DNA of 64,000 nt from JAYODZ01 sp965662735 (GTDB lineage: Bacteria > Pseudomonadota > Alphaproteobacteria > RS24). The notes beneath the pieces were generated by a model that was not told the origin of the DNA, did no database searches, and saw nothing but the letters and a program-made list of their open reading frames with translations. Position numbers and translations under genes: made by a program. This document shows, piece by piece, positions 8,870-17,745 of this stretch; position 1 is the stretch's first letter, and each line of letters opens with the position of its first letter. The stretch covers positions 43,305-107,304 of the forward strand of contig CBFIIU010000005.1 of assembly GCA_965662735.1 (NCBI GenBank), given 5' to 3'.

Positions 8870-9196
8870 ATGGCCCGCCCCCTACCCTTCACCGCAAAAA
8901 CCGATACTGGCGAAACATTCGACATTACGTTTCCGCTTCATCCCTCGACCGAGTCCGCTATTCGCGTGCATCAATTACTTGGCGATCTGCTCGAGACGTT
9001 AACCCGGGAGATCCGGCGCGACCCCATGGCTAATGGAGACGTGATGCAAGCAGCGGCCATGGCGCTGGCCATTCGGGCCCGAATGATTGCAGCCGATCCT
9101 GCGGTGACCAGCGACCTTGCTCGTGAATTATTGGAGAACGCGCTGAGTGGTGTTAATGCCGCCACCAGCACCTCACTACCTGTCGGCCACGCTTAG
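8870..9196 (+). CDS. hypothetical protein, unrecognised
   Basis: 108 aa from ATG 8870, chosen because GGAGA (8860-8864) lies 5-6 nt upstream; an in-frame TTG at 8858 overlaps that site. The protein starts with a beta-rich stretch (FTAKTDTGETFDITF) and continues with two or three amphipathic helices. It has no cysteine, signal peptide or membrane segment. I do not recognise the family. It is convergent with the SDR gene, leaving 8 nt between stops, and is probably transcribed from its own promoter or from the photolyase transcript. Confidence 0.65.
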   Translation: MARPLPFTAKTDTGETFDITFPLHPSTESAIRVHQLLGDLLETLTREIRRDPMANGDVMQAAAMALAIRARMIAADPAVTSDLARELLENALSGVNAATSTSLPVGHA

Positions 9197-9204
9197 ACAA
9201 AACA

Positions 9205-9925
9205 TTAGTAGGGAATAATCTGTCCATCCCATGCCAGCACCTGACCGGTTTGGGCCGGCGTTAGCTGATCGATCACGCGCAGCAAATTCTGCGCAGCGAT
9301 CGCAGGGGTAACCAGCTGGCTTTCTGATACGCCGCGTTGAAACGGTTTCGACAGTGCCGTATCCACGGTTCCAGGATGCAGACCAACCAAAATCGCTTCG
9401 GCCCGCCGGCGCGCCCATTCAATGCTCGCCGTCCGCGTGATCATGTTTTGTGCGGCCTTCGCCGCGCGATAGCCATACCATCCACCGATCTGATTATCTG
9501 AAATCGAGCCCACGCGCGCAGACAAATGAGCAAAGACAGCTTTGCCCGTCGGCGCCAGCAGCGGCAAAAAGTGCTTATATAAAAGGGCGGGCCCAATTGT
9601 GTTGATCGAAAATTGCGCCATGAGCTGAGCGGCAGAGAGATCCTGCACCCGTTTTTCAGGTTGCACCTGATCGCTGTGCAAAAAGCCCGTCGCATTGAGG
9701 ATCAAATGAAAAGGCCCCTGGCTTCGCCACGCTTGCGCATACTCGGCGAGCGCTGCCTCATCCGTTATATCGAGCTGAGCAAGTGCGTCATTCCCGCCCT
9801 GCCGAAAATAAGTACCAAGACAGAACTCAATTTTGGGATGCGCGGCCAGAGCTTGCATTAAAGCCCCGCCAATACCGCCGCCTGCCCCAAAGACGATTGC
9901 CCGAATGGGCTCGCCAAAACTTTCG
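9205..9925 (-). CDS. SDR family oxidoreductase (C-factor-like), 5' end lost in gap
   Basis: Short-chain dehydrogenase. The nucleotide-binding motif VFGAGGGIGG is followed by an NATG-type segment (LILNATGFLHSD) and the active-site YxxxK (YGYRAAK), with Ser in HLSARVGS. The C-terminal GLHPGTVDTALSKPFQ resembles the CsgA/C-factor subgroup. Only about 10 residues should precede the glycine motif, so the start lies in the run of N. A GAGGAAA-like site followed by TTG or GTG codons sits on the far side of the gap, near 10040. The substrate is unknown; NAD(P)H-dependent carbonyl reduction is the family role. Confidence 0.85.
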
Positions 9926-10024
9926 NNNNNNNNNNNNNNNNNNNNNNNNNNNNNNNNNNNNNNNNNNNNNNNNNNNNNNNNNNNNNNNNNNNNNNNNNNN
10001 NNNNNNNNNNNNNNNNNNNNNNNN
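9926..10024. other. assembly gap (99 N)
   Basis: A run of N of conventional scaffold-gap size. It removes the start of the SDR gene. Its true length is unknown. Confidence 0.98.
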
Positions 10025-10077
10025 AAATCACAATCAGCCAAGCTGTTTCCTCTCTGTCCGTCGTCAGATGGTTCCAA

Positions 10078-10500
10078 TCACACCGAAACCAGAAAGTCGA
10101 GCGCCGAGCGACCTGCCTCGATGATGTGTTGACGTTCACCATCGCCATAAGGCTGTGGGGTTCCCAAGCCCCAAACGGGCTTCGGCCAAGCAAAATCTGT
10201 CATATGACGCGCGATAATATGAATATGAAGCTGCGGAACCATATTGCCGAGCGCGCCAATATTCATTTTATCCGCCTTCGCATGGCGCTCAGCCCATTGG
10301 CTCACGGCACGCAATTCATCAAGAACAGTGTGGGCCATCGCCGGCGGCAGATCATGCCATTCCCGACAATCGGGGTGCCGGGGAATGAGCAAGAGCCATA
10401 GATAACGCGCATCCTCCATTAAACGCAGGGCGCAGTGGGGGGTCGACAGAATTTCGTGGCTATCTGCCGCAAGCTGCGGATACAGAGAAAACCCGCTCAC
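10078..10500 (-). CDS. HIT domain protein
   Basis: 140-aa histidine-triad-family protein. The core reads VPQLHIHIIARH: the catalytic middle His is present, while the first His of the usual triad is Gln, as in the QLHxH subgroup. HIT proteins hydrolyse dinucleoside polyphosphates or nucleotide conjugates. Its ATG overlaps the stop of the upstream MBL-fold gene by 4 bp (10497-10500), implying translational coupling. The substrate cannot be inferred. Confidence 0.88.
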   Translation of the reverse strand: MSGFSLYPQLAADSHEILSTPHCALRLMEDARYLWLLLIPRHPDCREWHDLPPAMAHTVLDELRAVSQWAERHAKADKMNIGALGNMVPQLHIHIIARHMTDFAWPKPVWGLGTPQPYGDGERQHIIEAGRSALDFLVSV

Positions 10501-11144
10501 CCCACCACCATGTCTGAGACAAAGGGGTTGGTTTTACGTTCAAAACCAAAGGTCGATGTAGGGCCATGGCCAGGAATAAAGGTGACCGCATCACCCAGCG
10601 GCCAGAGCTTTTGCGTAATGGAATCGATTAATTGTTGATAGTCCCCTTTGGGAAAATCCGTCCGGCCGATCGAGCCTTTAAACAGCACATCGCCCACAAG
10701 TGCGACCTGATCGTCGGGCTGGTGGAACACCACATGGCCGGGTGTGTGCCCAGGACAATGGATCACGTCAAAGGTAATCCCCGCCACCTCAACCGTTTCG
10801 CCCCCCACGAGCCATTGATCGGCCTCGAAGGCTTCGGTCGTTGGAAAGCCATATTGGGCGGCATGTTCGGCCATGGAGTCGATCCAAAACTTATCATCAA
10901 TATGCGGCCCGATAATCGGCAAACCGTGACTTTTCGCGAGGGCGGCCACTGCGCCTGCATGGTCTAAATGGCCATGCGTCACCAAAATTTTATCGAGCTG
11001 AATGCCCTGGCTATCCAAAAACGCTTGAATGCGTGCAACATCCCCCCCTGGGTCGACAATGCCCCCGCGCCCGGTCGCTTCATTCCAAAAAACCGTGCAA
11101 TTTTGCTCAAAAGCGGTAACGGGAATAATTTGATACTTTGCCAT
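10497..11144 (-). CDS. MBL-fold metallo-hydrolase (glyoxalase II / YcbL-like)
   Basis: 215 aa from ATG 11144, preceded by GAGAGGG; a GTG 15 nt further upstream is in frame but overlaps that site. Zinc-site motifs are complete: THGHLDHAG, CPGHTPGH, the GDVLF aspartate and the terminal PGHGP. The size and FKGSIGRTDFPKGD resemble YcbL-type glyoxalase II-like thioesterases lacking the long C-terminal domain. A role in hydrolysing glutathione or other thioesters is plausible. The HIT gene follows with a 4-bp overlap. Confidence 0.88.
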   Translation of the reverse strand: MAKYQIIPVTAFEQNCTVFWNEATGRGGIVDPGGDVARIQAFLDSQGIQLDKILVTHGHLDHAGAVAALAKSHGLPIIGPHIDDKFWIDSMAEHAAQYGFPTTEAFEADQWLVGGETVEVAGITFDVIHCPGHTPGHVVFHQPDDQVALVGDVLFKGSIGRTDFPKGDYQQLIDSITQKLWPLGDAVTFIPGHGPTSTFGFERKTNPFVSDMVVG

Positions 11145-11279
11145 ATTCGACCCTCTCACCTCACGCTCAGGTTAACCCTTATGTCGCCAAACTATGCCCT
11201 ATTCAGCGCCGCGGCTCAACCGATGCGCATTTTGATCAACCAGCTGCCGGGAAAATTTGAGCAACATGTGCAGAGGATC

Positions 11280-11308
11280 TTGGTTACACGATAAAATCGT
11301 TTTACAAT
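11280..11308 (+). promoter_or_regulatory. candidate sigma-70 promoter of the small gene
   Basis: A TTGGTT box (11280-11285) is separated by exactly 17 bp from TACAAT (11303-11308). Transcription would start near 11315, about 30 bp before the small ORF, and run to the terminator at 11461-11485, giving an RNA of about 170 nt. Read by eye only. Confidence 0.5.
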
Positions 11309-11328
11309 CTGATTCGTTATCAACAACC

Positions 11329-11344
11329 GAAAGGAGGTGATCCA
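11329..11344 (+). promoter_or_regulatory. exceptionally long Shine-Dalgarno (16-nt match to 16S 3' end)
   Basis: GAAAGGAGGTGATCCA is complementary over its whole length to the standard 3' end of 16S rRNA. AGGAGG ends 7 nt before the TTG start codon at 11345. Sequence after the motif does not match rRNA, so this is not an antisense 16S fragment. Confidence 0.75.
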
Positions 11345-11434
11345 TTGTCTAGTGGTATTTGTGGTTTACAGTCTCATTCCGTCGAGCAACTGGAACGTGG
11401 AGCAACCTTCGCGGTCTTCGGGCGCGCGAAATAG
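11345..11434 (+). CDS. 29-codon small ORF with extended ribosome site
   Basis: TTG-initiated ORF reading MSSGICGLQSHSVEQLERG and ending FGRAK. It lies between a candidate promoter, a 16-nt anti-16S Shine-Dalgarno and a strong terminator 26 nt after its TAG. Those three signals around so short a frame make translation plausible. It has no signal peptide or hydrophobic helix. I do not recognise it. It might be a microprotein, a leader peptide, or part of a regulatory RNA whose ribosome-site motif matters more than the peptide. The next gene begins about 90 nt past the terminator. Confidence 0.5.
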   Translation: MSSGICGLQSHSVEQLERGATFAVFGRAK

Positions 11435-11460
11435 CGGAACGGGTCGTAACCAATCACGGA

Positions 11461-11485
11461 GGGCGCCTCACGAGGCGCCCTTTTT
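11461..11485 (+). terminator. strong Rho-independent terminator
   Basis: GGGCGCCTC and GAGGCGCCC form a 9-bp GC-rich stem (11461-11480) around a 2-nt centre, followed by TTTTT. It ends the small transcription unit and isolates it from the sugar kinase gene. Confidence 0.92.
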
Positions 11486-11576
11486 GTTTTCTCACTTTTT
11501 ACCGACGCCCCTAGACCCAACAGTTTGGATGATAAGAGCGATTGGTTCACACAGGATTAAACGATAAACTGATCCC

Positions 11577-12843
11577 ATGAATACGCTTGGAATTGACCTT
11601 GGCGCGAGTGCCCTGAAAGCCGTTTTGGTGGATGAGCATGGCCGCCTTGTTGAAACCAGCCGCCGAGCGATTGTGACCCATCACCCCCAGCCCCTATGGG
11701 CTGAACAAAATCCGATGGATTGGTGGAGCGCCCTCGATGACTGTCTCATCGATCTTGCCGCAAAAGCGCCCGCCGCTATGCACCAAGTGGCAATGGTCGG
11801 CATAAGCGCCGGCGCCCATATTGCCGTTCTGTGCGATGACGCAAGCAACCCCTTAGCCCCATCTCTATTATGGAGTGATCAACGCGCCCATGATGAAGCC
11901 GCGCATTTGCGGCAATCAGATCTTGATCAGACCATTGCTGGAAATCGGGCACAGGCGACCTGGAGCCTTCCGCAGCTCATGTGGATCGCCACCCATCACC
12001 CGGATCTGTGGCACAGCTGTCGACGGATTTTTTTTGCGAAAGACTGGCTTCGGCATCGGATCACAGGCGATTACCTCACCGACCCAGGAGATGCCTGCGG
12101 CTCCTTGATGGCCGATTGGCGGAGCACTCAATGGTCACAGACGCTGATGCAGTTTTTGGGGCAACACCGACCTCAGCTCGGAGAGATTGTTGCACCCACG
12201 CAGATTGCCGGTTCTGTGCGAGCTGACCTGGCGGAACGTTGGGGTTTGCCGGATGCCGTCGCGGTGATTGTCGGCAGTATCGACACATCGACAGAGTGGT
12301 ATTGCTTTAATTCCTCGCACCGGCTTTGCACCAGCATCAAACTCGCATCAGCTGGGGTCGTCGCTTGCCTCGAGGAGAATGCATCCCCCAAGCCCCCGCT
12401 TTCGCTCTATCCCGCGCTCGGGCACAGCGCCGAGCACAATTTATTTTACTATGCGGCAGGCATGAACCAATGTGCGAGTGCATTTGACTGGGGCAAATCC
12501 GTTTTTGCTCAGGGGCAAGATCTGTCAACTTTGTGGGCAGCCATTGGTGAGGCCGATGCGGGCACACATAATTTCTATCCCTATTTAATGGGAGAACGCG
12601 CCCCTTTATGGAAGCCCGATCTGTCAGCATCGCTGGTGGGCCTCACCCGCAGCAGCCATTCCGTAAGCATCATGCGGGCTATCACAGAAGGAATTTGTTT
12701 TGCCTTGCGCGAAATTTATGAGAGCTATCATGGCCTCAAGATTTCCCTCGCACCCCCCATCTATATCATCGGCGGGGGCGCGCACCAGGATGTTTGGTGT
12801 CAGATCCTCTCTGATTGTTTAGGGCAGCCCCTTCTTCGTCCGA
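11577..12843 (+). CDS. FGGY-family carbohydrate kinase (xylulokinase-like), 3' end lost in gap
   Basis: ATP-dependent sugar kinase with the two-domain actin-like fold. The N-terminus has GIDLGASALKAVLVDE (ATP phosphate loop). LWSDQRAHDEA and FFAKDWLRHRITG are family blocks, and IYIIGGGAHQDVWCQILSD is the C-terminal adenosine site. About 423 residues precede the run of N. Family members need some 60-80 residues more, yet only a few codons to a TAG (12954-12956) follow the 100 N, so the gap is probably longer than drawn. The sugar is unknown; xylulose- or glycerol-type polyols are the usual substrates. Confidence 0.85.
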
Positions 12844-12943
12844 NNNNNNNNNNNNNNNNNNNNNNNNNNNNNNNNNNNNNNNNNNNNNNNNNNNNNNNNN
12901 NNNNNNNNNNNNNNNNNNNNNNNNNNNNNNNNNNNNNNNNNNN
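12844..12943. other. assembly gap (100 N)
   Basis: Scaffold-gap placeholder at the end of the FGGY kinase gene; real size unknown. Confidence 0.98.
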
Positions 12944-13011
12944 TGAAAAAGACTAGGCATGGCCCGTCCAAATGGGTAACCTTTCATCAGAGTATAAATG
13001 AGGAGATAGCC

Positions 13012-13839
13012 ATGTCCGACCGCGTTAGCTATGAAGTGCAAGATCATATCGCCATGATTAAGCTCACACGGCCCGAGAAGATGAACGCCCTAGATGGAGC
13101 GATGATCGATGGTATTATCGAGGCAGGCGAACGCCTGAAAAAAGATAGCTCGGTCCGCGTTGCCATCCTATCAGGTGAAGGCCGCGCCTTTTGCGCCGGC
13201 CTTGATATGGCCAATTTCGCGCGCATGTCCGAAGGGCCGCGCGCCGACGGCGGATCTGATAGCGGTGTTACCAGTCAAGCCGGGCAAAAACTTGCCGATC
13301 GCACCCATGGCATCACCAATCGCGCCCAACATACATCATGGGTGTGGCGCGAGGCGCCGGTTCCGGTTATTGCAGCCGCTCATGGCGTCGCCTTGGGGGG
13401 CGGGTTCCAGCTGTTTTTAGGGGCTGATATTCGCTACGCGGCGCCCGCGACGCGCTTCTCGATTATGGAAATTCGCTGGGGCCTAATCCCCGATATGGGA
13501 ACGACCCATGTCATGGCGCGGCTTGCGCGCGAGGACAAGCTCAAGGAACTGGCTCTCACGGGGCGCATTTTTGAGAGCGACGAAGCTTATGAAACAGGCT
13601 TTTTAACACGCATTTGTGACGACCCGCTGGCCGCCGCCTTGGAAACGGCTCAAACCATCGCCTCGAAAAACCCCGATGCGATCCGGGCGACCAAGGAATT
13701 ATTTAACAGCGAAGCCGACCGCTATGCGGCGAATATGCTGATGAAGGAATCCGTGCTGCAAGATCAAATTATCGGCTTCCCAAATCAGGTTGAGGCGGTG
13801 CGCGCCGAGCTCGAGCAACGCCCCGCTCAATTCGCATAG
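13012..13839 (+). CDS. crotonase family protein (enoyl-CoA hydratase / dienoyl-CoA isomerase-like)
   Basis: 275-aa crotonase-fold protein with GAGGAGA just upstream of the ATG. Oxyanion-hole segments are GRAFCAGLDMANF and HGVALGGGFQLFLGAD. The stretch SIMEIRWGLIPDMGTT carries a Glu and, 8 residues later, an Asp, the arrangement found in delta3,5-delta2,4-dienoyl-CoA isomerases; the GGxxE glutamate of hydratases is absent. Isomerase-type chemistry on unsaturated acyl-CoAs is therefore more likely than simple hydration. A 40-residue insertion rich in Gly/Ser/Asp (about 70-110) follows the first motif. It is convergent with hupE. Confidence 0.85.
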   Translation: MSDRVSYEVQDHIAMIKLTRPEKMNALDGAMIDGIIEAGERLKKDSSVRVAILSGEGRAFCAGLDMANFARMSEGPRADGGSDSGVTSQAGQKLADRTHGITNRAQHTSWVWREAPVPVIAAAHGVALGGGFQLFLGADIRYAAPATRFSIMEIRWGLIPDMGTTHVMARLAREDKLKELALTGRIFESDEAYETGFLTRICDDPLAAALETAQTIASKNPDAIRATKELFNSEADRYAANMLMKESVLQDQIIGFPNQVEAVRAELEQRPAQFA

Positions 13840-13848
13840 GCCATCCGC

Positions 13849-14886
13849 TTAAGATAAAATAGTCGCCGTTCGTGACAGAACCCAAAAGGTTGCGATGCCG
13901 CCCATGGCGACGCTCGTGGCCTCGTAAAAAGACGCGCGATAGCGTGCGGCGCCGAGACGAGTGCTGATAAAAGAGACGGCCCCCATGGCGCAGACAACAC
14001 CGAGCTGACCGACCTCGAGACCTATATTAAAGAGTGCGAGTGCTAGAGCCACATCGCCGCGCGGCAAGCCAATTTCAGCGAGCACGCCAGCAAAGCCAAA
14101 GCCATGAACCAAACCAAAGAGGAAGGCAATTAATTGCGGATACCGACTTAAAAGCGACCGATCATCGCCGCGACCAATGTCCAGAGCGACATATATAATC
14201 GACAAGGCGATAATCACTTCAATGGCTGCAGCGGGAACCCGAACAAGCTCGAACACGGAAAGCGCAAGAGTGATACTATGTGCGAGCGTAAAGGCCGTCA
14301 CCACCCAAAACAGACGACGAAAATTATGGGCGACAAGGGCCAAACCAATAATGAACAGGATATGGTCTATTCCAAGCAGCAAATGCTCAACGCCTAAGGA
14401 AAAATAGGTCCAAACTGACTGGCTCGTAGCCCCAAGCGTGATCGCCGGCTGCTCGGGCGTGAGGCGCGTTGTTATCATCTCACCTTCAAAGGGCTTGAGG
14501 CTGACAAAGACATCGGTAATTGTACGACGCAGCCCCTCGATCCCCAGCACCTGCCCCACCAGCCCTCCGGCGCATTGAAGCTCAAATCGTTCGACCAAAA
14601 CGCCAGGGCGGCGAACCATGCGTGCTTCGCCATGCGGCGCGCAATTCGTGGGAAAAACAGGACGCAGACCCAGCCCGCGCACGCCTTCTTGGCCGGCGCG
14701 GACGGGCTGCTTCCATTTAATGTCGAAAAGCTCGGGGGCTGTTTCAGTGATGTCGATATAGCCTGGGCGAACTTCATGGGCCTGTGCCGATAGGCTCATG
14801 AGAATTAGCGCCCCGACGACCAACCATCCCCATCGATATCGCAATTGGATCCGACCCATTTTAATCTGATGACGCCGCAGGCTCAT
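13849..14886 (-). CDS. HupE/UreJ-family membrane protein
   Basis: 345 aa (336 if ATG 14859 is used, one base after the upstream stop). A signal peptide ends near SAQA, just before HEVRPGYIDI. A periplasmic beta-rich domain follows, then about six membrane helices. The helices hold the HupE-type histidine motifs GVEHLLLGIDHILF, TLAHSITL and LVHGFGFAGVL, associated in the family with nickel/cobalt or other metal handling. It is the last gene of an operon DUF3604-parvulin-this gene, and overlaps the parvulin gene by 26 bp if the first ATG is used. The transported metal, if any, is unknown. Confidence 0.85.
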   Translation of the reverse strand: MSLRRHQIKMGRIQLRYRWGWLVVGALILMSLSAQAHEVRPGYIDITETAPELFDIKWKQPVRAGQEGVRGLGLRPVFPTNCAPHGEARMVRRPGVLVERFELQCAGGLVGQVLGIEGLRRTITDVFVSLKPFEGEMITTRLTPEQPAITLGATSQSVWTYFSLGVEHLLLGIDHILFIIGLALVAHNFRRLFWVVTAFTLAHSITLALSVFELVRVPAAAIEVIIALSIIYVALDIGRGDDRSLLSRYPQLIAFLFGLVHGFGFAGVLAEIGLPRGDVALALALFNIGLEVGQLGVVCAMGAVSFISTRLGAARYRASFYEATSVAMGGIATFWVLSRTATILS

Positions 14887-15718
14887 CTACCTCTGCCAGA
14901 TCCGCAACAGGAAGAAACGTAACACGATAGGAGGCCCGCAGAGCTTGCCATGCGGCTTCAGCGGCCTGATTTTCTTGCTGTTTGAGCCATGTCTGAGCGA
15001 CGCGATCGATCACGGTTGCGAATTCCGGCATAATCTCAGGAGATTGAGCTGTCACGCTTACCAAGTGATGCCCATAGGCGGAAGCGATGGGCCCTTGCCA
15101 TTGTTTATCCGCGATCTCGAACACGGATTGGGCAAACTCGCCACCAAAGGTCTCGGCAACATCGTTAAAACTCCGTTCAAGATATTCGCGCTGAAGCATG
15201 AAGGGCTGGCCCATTTGGCGCCACATATCCGGTGCGGTGCGGGCGCGCATGATCAGCTCCGACGCATTTTCATCGTGCGGACCCAAAAATATATGTCGGA
15301 AGCTTCGTCGTGCAGGCACCCTAAACAGCGTTGGATTGGCTTCATAATAGGCGCGTAACACCTGGTCATCGGGCTGCTCGACATCCAGCTGATCCTCACC
15401 AAGCACAAACTCCATTTTTTGGGCCAGTCGGCGCCGAATAATGACATCGTCGACATCCATTCCCAGACGTCGCGCCTCCCGCACAAGGATCTCCTCACGG
15501 ATATAGCCTTCAATCAGCAGGTCGAGGTCTTGAGGGCTCGGCGGCCGTTTTGTTTGGCCAGTCCATTGCGCCACCAATTTTTCGACAAGCGGCAACGAAA
15601 CTTGTATGTCATGATCCGCCTGACGCTGGCGCCAAGCATCGACACCAAACAACACCGCACCAATCAGAACAAACCACGTCAACCGCTCCCGAAGGAAACG
15701 TCCAACCCAATGCCTCAT
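14861..15718 (-). CDS. membrane-anchored parvulin-type peptidylprolyl isomerase
   Basis: 285 aa. A single N-terminal membrane helix (about 13-28) precedes a helical SurA/PpiD-like chaperone region (to about 125). A parvulin-like domain follows: FRHIFLGP replaces the usual HILV strand, and GPIASAYGHHLVSV is the conserved end. It probably faces the periplasm and assists folding of exported proteins. It starts 3 nt after the stop of the DUF3604 gene and runs into hupE, so it may serve its operon partners. Rotamase activity is inferred, since the domain is degenerate. Confidence 0.85.
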   Translation of the reverse strand: MRHWVGRFLRERLTWFVLIGAVLFGVDAWRQRQADHDIQVSLPLVEKLVAQWTGQTKRPPSPQDLDLLIEGYIREEILVREARRLGMDVDDVIIRRRLAQKMEFVLGEDQLDVEQPDDQVLRAYYEANPTLFRVPARRSFRHIFLGPHDENASELIMRARTAPDMWRQMGQPFMLQREYLERSFNDVAETFGGEFAQSVFEIADKQWQGPIASAYGHHLVSVTAQSPEIMPEFATVIDRVAQTWLKQQENQAAEAAWQALRASYRVTFLPVADLAEVDEPAASSD

Positions 15719-15721
15719 GAA

Positions 15722-17620
15722 TTAAGACCGACCATCAATCCAAATGGGTGATGACCACACCCGCTCTTGGATGGTTGTGTGCATAGAGGGGTTGGGTGGC
15801 GTACCTGCGCGCACCGCATCCCATGTTGACCACCGACAAGTGGGGTTTTCAATCCCGCGGACATAATAAAAGGCGTCTTGGTTGGCTTGGTAGTCAGGAT
15901 CTTTCCACAACGCTTTCAATTCATCGGCGCCTGTATCTGCCGCGATCGAACAGTCGGAGAGATCAACGGTCGCATTATTATCAGGGCAGCGATTGGTCGC
16001 GGGGTCTACTTCGCGGCCGCCCGCGCAAGCCACGTCATAAACCTGCTCTTTCGCTTCACCATTATCGATCCAGCCTTTGACAATTTGCACCCGTTGCAAG
16101 GGCGCGCTTGCGGGATCTCGCATCACCCACACCAGAAAGTCGGGTGATTGTGCCGATGCTTTCATCTCGCCGCCCATGGGCACACCGCGCGCATAGGCTT
16201 GGCGCACCATATCCGAGCGACTGAGCATTGTGTTGGAATAATTGGATCCTGCGAAAAAGCGAACTTGTAAGCGCGGGCCGGATGTCGCGAATGTTTCCTT
16301 GCGACGCATGGCGTCAAAAATAGATTGGCGCGTATTTTCCTCGGCCCAAACGCCCGCCAAGCCAGACGCACCCCAGCTCGACCACTGCATATGGCGGTAG
16401 CCCGGCGCAGGATTTTTGCCAGGATTACCCGGGTCCATCGCCTCCGGAATGTTCCAATTCACGATCGTCGAGCGAATACCCATTGCAAATGCCCACAACC
16501 GCTCACTCCAACTCAAGGGAACAGAGCCACGCAATTTGGCGGTCGAGTCGACCACACCGATTTTCGACCAATAATTCGACTCGTCAAAGCTGCCGGCGCC
16601 CACATGCGTGTCGGACGCTGAAATGAGGCCAAACTTAAACGGATTACCGACGCCCTGCTGGTTCAGCTTCAGACCCGTCAGATAGGCGTCGCGCACATAG
16701 GATCCTTCAAGTCGGCTGAGCCGCCAAGTGGCAATTTGGTAAGGCATTATCTCAAAATCAGCGAACTCATCATTGGGCGAAAGCAATGGATGTGTTTCCG
16801 ATGTCCCCTTAATTTGCGAAATCTCCACAATCGGCTCGTTGCGCATACGCATCTCCGAATAGGCTTTCGTCAAAGGGGCGCCTTCAAAGGTGGAGGTGCG
16901 GAACATAAAGCCGTCCGAACCATTGGAGTTATGCGGAATTGCGATACTGTCGATGCCGTCCGCACGTAGACCATCCATCCAGCGCCAGAGATCTTCGGGG
17001 TTACGCGACTCGAGACGGCTAAAGGGTTCATCGGGAACCTTGCTCCCCCGAAACAACACATTGCGGTGCAGATTCTCAAACTGAGTTTGCGATGACGTGT
17101 ATTCATAGCCGATAAAGGTGGTGAATTTTCCAGGCTCATTATGGCGCTCGGCGGCATCAATGATCTCGTTCCATGCGGAACGGACAATATTCATGTCGAG
17201 CAAATCATCCTCGACCAGCTGGCCAACATAAGGAAAGAGTTGCTGGAAAGCATCGCGGCGCTCGATTGGTGATTTTGCTTCACGGAGCGCCTGCGCCACG
17301 GGGTGATTGCTCACTTGCGTGCTGGTGTCGAACATTGCCGGCACCATGCCCAAATACATCGCATGGTCGGTTACAGCCTGAAAATCGAGCGGTCTTTGCA
17401 ATTGCATTTTAAACCCGCCCGGATGGTCGATCGCCTCCCCTTTCGCGAAACGATAGGCCGCTTCGGGATCATTCCGATTTCCAAAAATATAAGCGTCGAG
17501 TGAAAAAGTCGTATGCAGATGGGTCTCGCCAAACAAAGCCTGGCGTGATGCTGGTTCAGCCTGAGCCGAAACTGACACACCTAAAACTGCTAAAACTGCG
17601 ATTGCAAATCGTGTGACCAT
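15722..17620 (-). CDS. DUF3604 protein, exported, PHP-like hydrolase fold
   Basis: 632 aa with a cleavable signal peptide (cut near SAQAEP). The mature start FGETHLHTTFSLDAY and the later TDHAMYLGMV, IPHNSNGSDG and SASDTHVGAG give the scattered His/Asp motifs of a PHP-type metal-dependent hydrolase, characteristic of DUF3604. Length is usual for the family. No substrate has been assigned to my knowledge. It heads a three-gene operon with a parvulin and HupE-like protein; a metal importer beside a metalloenzyme and a folding helper makes mechanistic sense but is inference. Confidence 0.9.
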   Translation of the reverse strand: MVTRFAIAVLAVLGVSVSAQAEPASRQALFGETHLHTTFSLDAYIFGNRNDPEAAYRFAKGEAIDHPGGFKMQLQRPLDFQAVTDHAMYLGMVPAMFDTSTQVSNHPVAQALREAKSPIERRDAFQQLFPYVGQLVEDDLLDMNIVRSAWNEIIDAAERHNEPGKFTTFIGYEYTSSQTQFENLHRNVLFRGSKVPDEPFSRLESRNPEDLWRWMDGLRADGIDSIAIPHNSNGSDGFMFRTSTFEGAPLTKAYSEMRMRNEPIVEISQIKGTSETHPLLSPNDEFADFEIMPYQIATWRLSRLEGSYVRDAYLTGLKLNQQGVGNPFKFGLISASDTHVGAGSFDESNYWSKIGVVDSTAKLRGSVPLSWSERLWAFAMGIRSTIVNWNIPEAMDPGNPGKNPAPGYRHMQWSSWGASGLAGVWAEENTRQSIFDAMRRKETFATSGPRLQVRFFAGSNYSNTMLSRSDMVRQAYARGVPMGGEMKASAQSPDFLVWVMRDPASAPLQRVQIVKGWIDNGEAKEQVYDVACAGGREVDPATNRCPDNNATVDLSDCSIAADTGADELKALWKDPDYQANQDAFYYVRGIENPTCRWSTWDAVRAGTPPNPSMHTTIQERVWSSPIWIDGRS

Positions 17621-17745
17621 GAGATCCCCTCCTTCTCCACAACATCACCAAATAGAAATTCTATTGTTACTTATGTATCATAAAAGTGTGTACTCGCATG
17701 CATATTTTTATGCGCGGCAGGTTCAGGCTCTCATACGGCGCACCC

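Noticed and set aside
11329..11344. Possible antisense 16S rRNA 3' end
   Set aside because: Only the 16-nt anti-Shine-Dalgarno complement matches; the following bases do not match rRNA.
11337..11567. 76-codon GTG frame over the small gene
   Set aside because: It runs through the strong terminator and its start lies inside the ribosome site; the 29-codon TTG frame fits the signals better.
12944..12956. Natural C-terminus of the sugar kinase just after the gap
   Set aside because: Only three codons follow 100 N, while the family needs more residues than the gap can encode; the join is unreliable.
16325..17503. Plus-strand open frames opposite the DUF3604 gene
   Set aside because: They overlap a well-supported 632-aa family protein and show no ribosome sites or family features.
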